Of a DNA stretch of 64,000 nt, positions 52,989-61,400 are shown one piece after another (the stretch's first letter is position 1; each line of letters starts with the position of its first letter). Source of the DNA: Cognatishimia coralii. GTDB taxonomy: Bacteria > Pseudomonadota > Alphaproteobacteria > Rhodobacterales > Rhodobacteraceae. The stretch spans positions 221,371-285,370 of the forward strand of contig NZ_JBBGAZ010000003.1 in the NCBI RefSeq assembly GCF_037478305.1. The letters run 5' to 3'. The notes below the pieces were generated by a model. The model saw only the letters and a list, made by a program, of their open reading frames with translations, searched no databases and was not told the DNA's origin. A program made the position numbers and the translations under genes.

Positions 52989-53696
52989 ATGAGCACGCCA
53001 TTAAACGGATCGGTCCTGAAGGCCTTTTCCATCCTGGGACTGTTTTCCAAAGACCGGCCCGAAATCACTGCAAATTCAGTGGCCTCTGAGCTTGGAACAA
53101 ATGTCGCGACGGCGCATCGGTTTTTGCTGACGCTGGAGTCGATTGGCGTCCTGGTCAGCTATCGGCGCGGCTATTTCGCACTTGGCGGAACCATCGAAGA
53201 ACTGGGCCGACTGGCAGAATCGGTCAACCCGATCTCGACCAAAGTGCAGCCCATTATCAACGAGGTCGCGCGAGAGATTCGCGAATCCGTCATGGTCTGC
53301 CGTTTGGGGCGCCGGGGGCCGACCTGCATCGCCGTTGCAGTCTCTGATCAGCCAATTTCGGTCAAAACAGATATCGGGACAGTCCTGCCAATAGATGTGA
53401 CCGCGCACGGGCGCTTGTGGCTGACGCATATGTCGAAAGCGGATCGCGCCCATTGGCTGAAAGGCACGTCAAGCGACCTCGACGACGAGCTGGCTAAGAT
53501 CAAATCCCAAGGGTTCGCGCAAAACCAAGGTGACAATGAACCCGACCTAGGGGCAGTTGCCGTTCCTGTTTTTGGTCACGATGGCAAGCTTGCAATGACC
53601 GTCAGCGTCTTCGGCATGTTGAGCCGATTCAATGACTCGCTCGTGTCCCGTTCCGTGACATCGCTAAAACAGGCCGCACGTGCGATTAGTAGCTAA
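52989..53696 (+). CDS. IclR family transcriptional regulator
   Basis: This 235-residue regulator has an N-terminal winged helix (SVLKAFSILGLFSKDRPEITANSVASELGTNVATAHRFLLTLESIGVL, then YRRGYFALGGTIEEL) and a C-terminal GAF-like effector domain (ESVMVCRLGRRGPTCIAV, LPIDVTAHGRLWLTHM, GAVAVPVFGHDGKLAMTVSVFG). It is divergent from the aldehyde dehydrogenase-ThDP-TRAP operon and likely controls it in response to its substrate. It ends 12 bases before the convergent RTX gene. Confidence 0.92.
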   Translation: MSTPLNGSVLKAFSILGLFSKDRPEITANSVASELGTNVATAHRFLLTLESIGVLVSYRRGYFALGGTIEELGRLAESVNPISTKVQPIINEVAREIRESVMVCRLGRRGPTCIAVAVSDQPISVKTDIGTVLPIDVTAHGRLWLTHMSKADRAHWLKGTSSDLDDELAKIKSQGFAQNQGDNEPDLGAVAVPVFGHDGKLAMTVSVFGMLSRFNDSLVSRSVTSLKQAARAISS

Positions 53697-53708
53697 GAGC
53701 CGTTTCTA

Positions 53709-56700
53709 TCAGGCCGTCAAACCCAGACACTGACGCAAAGTTTCATCGGCGGTTTTGCCACGCAAAGTGCTGCGCTTTGCCAAAGGTCGAACTCGCTCAC
53801 CAAAAACTTCGCCGAGATTGGATGCACCCGAAAAATACGGCTCCAATTCTGGGAAAACCGCCACGATTTCCGAGACCGCCTCTGCCCCGATTGCCGCAAT
53901 CGCGCCTGCTCCTGGATACATGGTTTCCGTCGCAATGCCCTCGGCAAAGACAATTTCATGTCGATCACACAGGAAATGTGCGTAAGTCACGGAAACTACA
54001 TCATCCTCGACAAAAGCAAACTCTGGCCCGGCCTCTTCAACGAGATGCTTGGCTCTGACCAGTTGATCCGAGACTTTCACCCCATGCTGTGGCGACACGC
54101 GAAGATCGGCCTCGTTGCCTAAAGCGCCTGCGGGGATCAGGATCGGCTTCAGCTCTGGCGCGAGTTCTAGTTCTTCGGTCAGAATATGCCTCAAGCCCAC
54201 CCAGCGCACAGGCTGAAAACCGTTGTCCATTGTGCGCACCAGATCGCCGATGCGCAGCAATTCGACGGCCTTCGGTCCTTCGCTCGTCTCGATCATGGTC
54301 CCCGCCACAAAGCAGGGAATTCCAGCTGCCATCAGGCCGCTCTTGTCCATTTGCTCTGGCGTGACACCCTGCAAGACAACCGAGGAGCCATCTGGGAACG
54401 TTAAAAGCGCGTTGCCGTTTCCGTCGTCCGAGACGGATACGTCCTTGGTGCTGATCTGGTTGCCGTCTGCGTCTTCGAGGTCCTGAACGTCAAAGACGTC
54501 AAATGGCGCGCCGCTGCCGTCGTCTAGCGTAAAGTCGGTAATGACATCGGCCCCAGCAGCGGGGTTCATATCGATCACATCCGATCCTGTGCCCGTCGTG
54601 ATGGTGTCGCTGCCTGATCCGCCAGTGATGCTGTCGTCGCCCGCCCCCGCTTCGAGTGCCAGCCCGCTCGACGCGGCAGATGCATCAATGGTGTCCGCAT
54701 TGTCAGTAAGGGTCAGCCCTTCGATTTCAGAGAAGTCGACCGTATCAATTCCATCCGTCAGAGTGCCCGCACCGTCGCCGGTAAACGTCACATCGACACC
54801 ATTGTTTTGGACACCAGAGGCATCGATCACATCAATGCCGGTTCCCCCGACGATTGTATCATCGCCAATGTCGATCGTATCGATGCCATCATAGTTGGTG
54901 TCGGTCAGAACAAAGCTGTCATCGCCTGCGCCACCCTGAAGCAAGTCGTCGTCCTGACGCCCCTCCAGCGTATCATTCCCATCGCCGCCAATCAGCGTGT
55001 CAAAGCCCTCGCTGCCCTCCATCCAGTCGGCACCTGTGCCGCCCTCAAGAAGGTCATCGCCGAAGGCCCCATACAGAGTGTCGTCACCCTCGCCACCCAA
55101 AACGGTGTCATTTCCGCCGTTGCCATCCACGAGATCGTTGCCGAGACCGCCAGACACAATATCGTCGCCAAGTTCGCCAAAGACGGTGTCCGCGCCATCG
55201 CCGCCACTCAGGGAATCCGCTCCGGCGCCACCAAGGATGCGATCATCCCCGAGGCCTCCGTCAACCGTGTCTGCCCCGTCCTGACCAAAGATCGTGTCCG
55301 CACCAACCCCGCCAAAGACGACGTCGTCTCCGGCTTCGGCATAAACAGCGTCGTCTCCATCGCCGGCATCAACGGTGTCGTTGTCATCCCCGGCGAATAT
55401 GCGGTCCGCGCCGTCATCCCCGGTGATCGAGTCCTCGCCCGCGCCGCCAAAAACTGTGTCATCACCCGTGCCTGCCGTGACTGTATCGTTGCCTGAGCCA
55501 GCCTCGACGCGATCATTGTCGGCACCGGAAACGATGCTGTCCGCTCCGTCTTGCGCATAGATCTGATCTGCGCCGTCGCCGCCAAGGATCGTGTCAGCCG
55601 TTCCGCCGCCCCAGATCGTGTCTGCTCCGGCCCCACCATCCAGATAATCCGCGCCGCTGTTGCCCGCGAGGAAGTCGTCGCCCTCACCGCCCAACACCGT
55701 GTCGTCACCCGCGCCACCACGCAGCGTATCGCTGCCGATGCCGCCGTCCAGCACGTCGTTGCCGTCGTTTCCGTAAAGCTCGTCGTTTCCGTCGCCGCCC
55801 AAGAGCGAGTCATGGCCACCCTCGCCAAAGATCAGATCATTGCCGCTGGATCCATCGACGGTGTCGTTGTCCGCGCCGCCATAAACGGTGTCGTGACCGC
55901 TGCCTGCGGAAATGCTGTCAGCCCCTTCGTTACCTTCGACAAAATCGTCCCCTCCGCCCGCGGAAATCGTATCGTTGCCAAGGCCGCCGTAAACGCGATC
56001 CGCGTCGCTGCCCGCATCGATCCAATCATCCCCGAGGCCGCCGTCGACCGTGTCCATGCCTTCATGGGTTGCGATCCTATCGTCGCCGCCGCCGCCATCC
56101 ACAGAGTCAGAGCCACCTTCGCCATAGATAACGTCAGCGCCCTCGCCACCCTGGATCGTGTCGTCGCCCGATGACGCCCAAATGGTGTCTGCCCCCGCAC
56201 CGCCGATAACGGAGTCGTTGTCCGAGCCAGATTCGACATAGTCGTTGCCCTCGCCCGCATCGATCGTATCGGCTCCGGCTTGACCAAAGAGAGAGTCATT
56301 GCCGAGGCCGCCTATGATACTGTCATCGCCGCCTTGCCCCTCGATGCGGTCGTCGCCGCCGCCGCCGTCAATAGTGTCCGCGCCATCACCACCAGCTGAT
56401 GTATCGTTGCCATCTCCAAGAATGAAATTTTCGTTGGCAGAATCTCCGAAGGCAGAGCTCGATCCGCCATGGGCCGTGATGCTGCCAAAACCCGACAAAT
56501 CCACTGCAGGGTCGAGACGCACATTCACGCCGGCGCCTGTGCTATCCTCGCCGACGAAATAAGATGAGGTGCCATCGGATATCGAGAGGTAGCCATGGCT
56601 CGCATAAATATTGACAGAGTAGCTGTCAGGCAGCGCGCTGAAATCAAGCGTGTCCCCTGATCCCGACGAGGTTATTGTCTGCCAGAAATTCGGATCGTTC

Positions 56701-56732
56701 CAGTTTGCCTCGGTTACGATATAGTTCGCCAT
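53709..56732 (-). CDS. RTX calcium-binding repeat protein with C-terminal Hint domain
   Basis: This 1007-residue protein begins with a beta-rich region, has dozens of GGxGxDxxx calcium-binding nonapeptides at about residues 105-620, then a short linker. From about residue 807 it has a Hint (Hedgehog/intein-type) domain starting CFVAGTMIETSEGPKAVELLRIGDLV and including the LRVSPQHGVKV His. RTX repeats point to type I secretion and extracellular folding with calcium. The Hint domain suggests autoproteolysis at Cys807, releasing or linking the C-terminus. The ATG has GAGGG 4 bases upstream. Such RTX-Hint proteins are common in Rhodobacteraceae; the specific function is unknown. No transporter gene is in the window. 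Confidence 0.88.
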   Translation of the reverse strand: MANYIVTEANWNDPNFWQTITSSGSGDTLDFSALPDSYSVNIYASHGYLSISDGTSSYFVGEDSTGAGVNVRLDPAVDLSGFGSITAHGGSSSAFGDSANENFILGDGNDTSAGGDGADTIDGGGGDDRIEGQGGDDSIIGGLGNDSLFGQAGADTIDAGEGNDYVESGSDNDSVIGGAGADTIWASSGDDTIQGGEGADVIYGEGGSDSVDGGGGDDRIATHEGMDTVDGGLGDDWIDAGSDADRVYGGLGNDTISAGGGDDFVEGNEGADSISAGSGHDTVYGGADNDTVDGSSGNDLIFGEGGHDSLLGGDGNDELYGNDGNDVLDGGIGSDTLRGGAGDDTVLGGEGDDFLAGNSGADYLDGGAGADTIWGGGTADTILGGDGADQIYAQDGADSIVSGADNDRVEAGSGNDTVTAGTGDDTVFGGAGEDSITGDDGADRIFAGDDNDTVDAGDGDDAVYAEAGDDVVFGGVGADTIFGQDGADTVDGGLGDDRILGGAGADSLSGGDGADTVFGELGDDIVSGGLGNDLVDGNGGNDTVLGGEGDDTLYGAFGDDLLEGGTGADWMEGSEGFDTLIGGDGNDTLEGRQDDDLLQGGAGDDSFVLTDTNYDGIDTIDIGDDTIVGGTGIDVIDASGVQNNGVDVTFTGDGAGTLTDGIDTVDFSEIEGLTLTDNADTIDASAASSGLALEAGAGDDSITGGSGSDTITTGTGSDVIDMNPAAGADVITDFTLDDGSGAPFDVFDVQDLEDADGNQISTKDVSVSDDGNGNALLTFPDGSSVVLQGVTPEQMDKSGLMAAGIPCFVAGTMIETSEGPKAVELLRIGDLVRTMDNGFQPVRWVGLRHILTEELELAPELKPILIPAGALGNEADLRVSPQHGVKVSDQLVRAKHLVEEAGPEFAFVEDDVVSVTYAHFLCDRHEIVFAEGIATETMYPGAGAIAAIGAEAVSEIVAVFPELEPYFSGASNLGEVFGERVRPLAKRSTLRGKTADETLRQCLGLTA

Positions 56733-56987
56733 CGGACCCTCATGCGCTTGGGGCTTTTGCCCTGCTTACCCGTTAAGAGGCCGCCGTCACTGGCGAGATC
56801 CTGCCCGATCCCTTTTGCGCGCCCGCTTCAGCGTTTTGCGCTTGTCACCTCTGTTTGTCCAAACATGACACTGGTTAACTCTACGCTACATCATACAACA
56901 CTCAACCGGTGGTGATATACCGCTTTTAACTACTATTTAGTTAAAGAACGTTAACCGCAAACTTGGGCGATTGAGGTGTAAAACCCG

Positions 56988-58040
56988 CTATTTGGCCGCC
57001 AATTCTGGATGTTCATAGGCTTCGGGATAGGGCATCGGGTGAAACGGTCCCAAAGGCACAACCCCGTTCCAGGAGCGCCCGAAATAGCCTTGACGGCAAT
57101 GCAACAAAGACCCGCTTTCGGCGACACCTGGAAGAGCATAAACACGGCACAGCCAACGCCACAAATTTGGGTAATCCAGTATCCGTGCTCCGTTCAGTTT
57201 CATGCGCAGGTAGTAAACCGGGTCATGCCGATAGAGAGTTGGGAACAAACGCAAGTCCGCTTCGGTGAAGGCCTCGCCGGTGAGAAAACTTCGCCCATCC
57301 GACAATATCTCATCAAGCTTTGAGAGCGTTTCAAAATACGAAACATACGCCTGCGTATATACCGACTGATCCGAGGAAAACCCTGCTTTATAGGCGCCGT
57401 TGTTGATCGCAACATAGATATTCTCATTCAGCGCATCGATTTCTGCGATCACCCCTTCTGGACGCAAGTTCGGGAACTGGTCAAACGAGTGCGTACTGCC
57501 CAGCGCCAGCGCGTGTTCATCCAGCATTCGAATAATTTCGGCACTCTCGTTATTCACGATCCTATGCGTGACTTTGTCATAGAGAATGGGCACCGATTGC
57601 TCGTCAGACCCTTCCGCCTGATAAATCTGCTTCGCCAGCCGATAGGTTTGACCTGTTCCTGTATCAAGCGTGCATTCAGCCAACTCACTGCCTGTCAAAG
57701 TCGCTTTCCGGCCGGGTGAAAACTCCCAAAGGTTTGGCCCCACCGGATCGTCCTCGGTGGTTCGGTTTGGGAAGGCGACGTCCATTGTGATCGCTTCAGC
57801 AAGACCCAACACACCTCGTGTCAACGTAACCCGATGACACCACGGGCAATTGAGCGCCACGAAGAGGTGATATCGCCCGGGTTCGGGCGGAAATTCGGGA
57901 TCACCGATGGCGTGGCGAAATCCACTCACCCCACGAACAAACTCTCCACTCGCACGCCGCGACTTGGCATCGGTTTGATCCTCTTGAGTGGATATGTCTT
58001 CGGTTCGGTTTCCCACGCGATGCCTCTTGGTCGATTTCAA
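56988..58040 (-). CDS. Glutathione S-transferase Xi-type / glutathionyl-hydroquinone reductase-like protein
   Basis: This 350-residue cytoplasmic protein has an N-terminal thioredoxin-like domain with a CPWC site (NCPWCHRVTLTRG, Cys65 and Cys68 from this start) and the C-terminal helical domain with IDALNENIYVAINNGAYKAGF and TEADLRLFPTLYRHDPVYY, as in the YqjG/ECM4 family. Those enzymes reduce glutathionyl-hydroquinones. Most family members have CPWA; here the second position is Cys. The start is uncertain: no ATG is near, and TTG at 58040 or 58043 follows GAAGG; a longer frame reaches 58127. Confidence 0.83.
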   Translation of the reverse strand: MKSTKRHRVGNRTEDISTQEDQTDAKSRRASGEFVRGVSGFRHAIGDPEFPPEPGRYHLFVALNCPWCHRVTLTRGVLGLAEAITMDVAFPNRTTEDDPVGPNLWEFSPGRKATLTGSELAECTLDTGTGQTYRLAKQIYQAEGSDEQSVPILYDKVTHRIVNNESAEIIRMLDEHALALGSTHSFDQFPNLRPEGVIAEIDALNENIYVAINNGAYKAGFSSDQSVYTQAYVSYFETLSKLDEILSDGRSFLTGEAFTEADLRLFPTLYRHDPVYYLRMKLNGARILDYPNLWRWLCRVYALPGVAESGSLLHCRQGYFGRSWNGVVPLGPFHPMPYPEAYEHPELAAK

Positions 58041-58180
58041 CAAGTGTCCTTCACAGAGTGAAATGCATCCCGCTTTAACGCAAGCTCGAAGCACGAGTGC
58101 CCGTGCACAGCATCTGTGCAGAGACAAAGAATGTGCCCGCAGGAAATTAGATCGAATTTTCTGATAGGTTTTGAGGCCAA

Positions 58181-58411
58181 ATGAGTTACAAGTTTACGCC
58201 AATGCTGGCCACTTTTGTTCCCTACTCAGCCATCTATTCCCAATTCCTGGCGACGGACAAAGGTTTGCAGAGGATGAACCTTGCAAGGCTTGAAGCCCAC
58301 GCGGCAACCTTTGGCTCAACGCGATCCGCCGAGGATTTGTTCCACATCTTTGGCGATACTCTGATCCATCATTCATCTGATTTTGATTTAGCAAACGGCG
58401 GCGCCGAATAG
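58181..58411 (+). CDS. Hypothetical 76-residue protein
   Basis: This short frame (MSYKFTPMLATFVPYSAIYS start, ending in DFDLANGGAE) has a GAGG site 4 bases before its ATG. It lies between the divergent reductase-like gene and the convergent giant repeat gene. I do not recognise any domain and codon support is modest. Its 3' end overlaps a hairpin (58393-58429). It could be a real small protein or chance. Confidence 0.35.
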   Translation: MSYKFTPMLATFVPYSAIYSQFLATDKGLQRMNLARLEAHAATFGSTRSAEDLFHIFGDTLIHHSSDFDLANGGAE

Positions 58412-58429
58412 ACTTCGAAGCCGCCGTTT
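58393..58429. terminator. Hairpin terminator between small ORF and giant repeat protein gene
   Basis: A 10-bp stem AAACGGCGGC/GCCGCCGTTT with a 17-base loop ends in TTT in either direction. It lies 31 bases beyond the giant gene stop on the minus strand and overlaps the end of the 76-residue frame. Confidence 0.72.
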
Positions 58430-58460
58430 CTTCATACGCTCCTACCCAAACCGAGCAGGT

Positions 58461-61400
58461 TTAAATAAGGAACCCGTCCCCATCCAAAGTTATGGATACG
58501 GTTGTCTGAGCTAGGTCTTCCTCTTCGTCAGAGACCCCAACCGTATAGTCAATTGTCAGAGTTTCTCCGTCAGCCAATGCGGCCGCAACGGCAGACTGCG
58601 CAGCGCTTGGAACATTGATGGTCCAGTCCACTGTGTCTCCGGCCTGATCGACAGCATCAAATGAGATGAAGTCAAAGACATCGATACCCGCCAGCGCAGA
58701 AGCATCCCCCGTGATCGTCGCATCCGTGGCAGCGACCGTATGGGTGTCGCCATTGTCCACATCCGAGAATGCGATGGTACCACTGTCGAGCGCGCTGTAG
58801 GTCACGCTCTCAACAACCGGCGCATCGTTTTCGCCGCGTGCGGTGAAAGTGAGCGTCGCGGAGGCTTGCGCTCCGGAGGCATCTGTCACGGTGTAGGTAA
58901 AGGTCTCTTCAGCCGTTTCGCCTTTGGCCAGCGGCGCGTAAAGCGTCAGGTTCGGAGAAATGGTGATCTCTGTACCATTGACCGTCGCCGTGGATCCATT
59001 GGACCCAACCGCGTCGACAGTGACCGTCAGGGTGTCGCCACCTGGCAGGTCTACATCGTCGATCTTGTCGGCCACATCAACAACAACGCCGTCAGCCAAC
59101 GTGCCATTTCCAATCGGCTGAACAGCACCAACCATCACATCTGTGGAGTTCCCAAGATATGATCCCGAACTGCTGTAGTTCTGGGTGTTGTTATACCAGG
59201 TGATTGCGAAACCACCGCCTGACAGCGCCGCAACCTCGGGTGAAGACTCCGACGAGCGGTCATTGCCAGAGCTGTCTTGATCAACGGTCCCAAAGTCGAT
59301 CACATCGCCAACACGTTCACCCTCTGCGTTAAACAGCTGCGCCTGGATGAGCTGCTCGCTGCTGACAAAGGTAGACCCACTGTAAGTCCGTTGGTTGCTT
59401 TGCCAAACGACGACATAGCCCCCTCCTTCGAGGTTTGTGACAACCGGATTGTAATCGCGGAACTCGTCATATTCTGACGACCCGCTTGTTCGGTAAACGG
59501 TCTGACTCAGCTTCTCACTCGCGCCAACTTGTGCGCCATCCGCATCAAAGCGCTGCACCCAGATATCGGAGTCATAGCCGGTCTGCGTCGTGCCGCTGTA
59601 GTCGTAGTAATCGCCCTGCCATACAACAACAAAGCCTCCGTCCTCAGTCGCCGTGATATTAGGCGCCTGATCATAGTGGCGATCATAGGTGTCAGTCGAA
59701 TAAGACGTGTCCACCGATCCAAGCGAAACCGCTTGGTTCACGGCTTGCCCATTGCCATCATAGACTCGCACGTAGACATTGTTTTCTGAAGAGGTTCTTG
59801 TGGACCCGCTGTAGGTGCTGTGCTCACCGTACCAGACAACGGCATAGCCACCATCCGAAAGTGCTGTGACTTCTGGATTATAGTCACGATGCGCGTCTCG
59901 CGTGGAACTGCCAGAGGTATAGTTCACGGTCTGAGTTACTTGCTGGGTCGCGCCTTGAACAGTTCCGTCAGCGTTGAACAACTGGATAAAGACGTCTTGG
60001 GATTGGCCCACGTAAGTTGTGCCACTGTAGTTAGAATAACTGCCGTGCCAGACCACCGCAAAACCGCCGTCGTCCGAGGTCGCGATACGAGGTTCATACT
60101 CGAAGTGACGGTCAACATTGTCGCCGCTATACGACCGATCATCGCTTCCAAGCTCCACCGCACTGCCGCGTGCGGTGCCATCTGCGTCAAAGGTTTGAAC
60201 TTTGATCTGCTGGTCACGTGACGTGGTGATGACTGACGTGCCGCTCAAGGCATATTCCTGCGATTGCCAGGTGATCGCCACGCCGCCGTCAGCAAGGCCT
60301 CCGATGGTTGGATTGTAATCCTGGAAGGCATCAAACTGCGTGATCGAGCCATTTGTCGCGTGGACGGTTTGGCTGACCTGAATTGGATCCGTGCTTGTTG
60401 GATCACCAGTGGCATCAAACACTTGCACAAAGATATCACGTTCATAGCGTGTTGTGGTTGTGCCCGTGTAGGACCGGTAATCCCCGTACCAAACCATCGC
60501 AAACCCGCCGTCCGGCATTTCTGTCAGCATTGGGCGATAATCATAAGAGCGATCTAAGTCGTCGTAGATATTGCTTTGGTCGACCTCGCCAAAGGTTTGG
60601 ATACCTCCGACCGGATTGTGCTCCGCATCATAGATCTGAACCGCGATCTGGTCTTCTCGCGACACCTGCGTGCTTCCAGAATAGGTTCCGTCCTGTTGCC
60701 TCCATGCGACCGCATAGCCTCCGTCACCAAAGGCAACGACCTGCTGCTCTCTATCGTAGTTCGCATCATAGGTGCGCGATCCGCTGGTGTATGGATCAGT
60801 GACCGACACCTGTTGCTGGTTGGTTTCCGGAACTTCGGCATAGACATACCCGTTCGATATCGCGGCCGCCTGTGCCGTCGGCGCATCGTTTTCGCCCGTG
60901 ATCGTCACTGTGGCCGTTGCCGTCGATGATTTACCGGCAGCATCCCGCACCGTGTATTTGAAGGTATCGGTTGTGGTCTCACCAACGGCCAGAGCCTCGA
61001 ATGCGCCGTTCGGATCATAGTCGAAGGTGCCATCGCCATTGTTGGTCACAACGCCCAGAGTATCGGCAGTATTCACCGAATAGGTATGGGTGTCGTTGGT
61101 GTCGACGTCCGTGAAGTCTGCTGTCAACGTTGTCGCAGGGCCGTCTTCGTCCGCAGCACCAGAAATGGCATTGGCTTCGGGTTTGTCGTTGTTACCGGTG
61201 ACCGTCAGCGTGATGGTCGCTGTCGCCTGAGCTCCGGCCAGATCCGTGACCGTATAGGTGAAGGTCTCGTCCTCGGTCTCATCCTTGCCCAGCGCCGCAT
61301 AATAGGCCGCGTTTGGAAGCAGGGAAATCACCGTGCCATTCACCGTCGCAGTCGAGCCGTTGGACCCGGTCGCCACCGTGACCGTCAACTGGTCGCCATC

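Noticed and set aside
54541..56562. Several plus-strand frames rich in Ser, Pro, Val and Ala opposite the RTX repeats
   Set aside because: They are low-complexity mirror images of the Gly/Asp-rich nonapeptide coding sequence.
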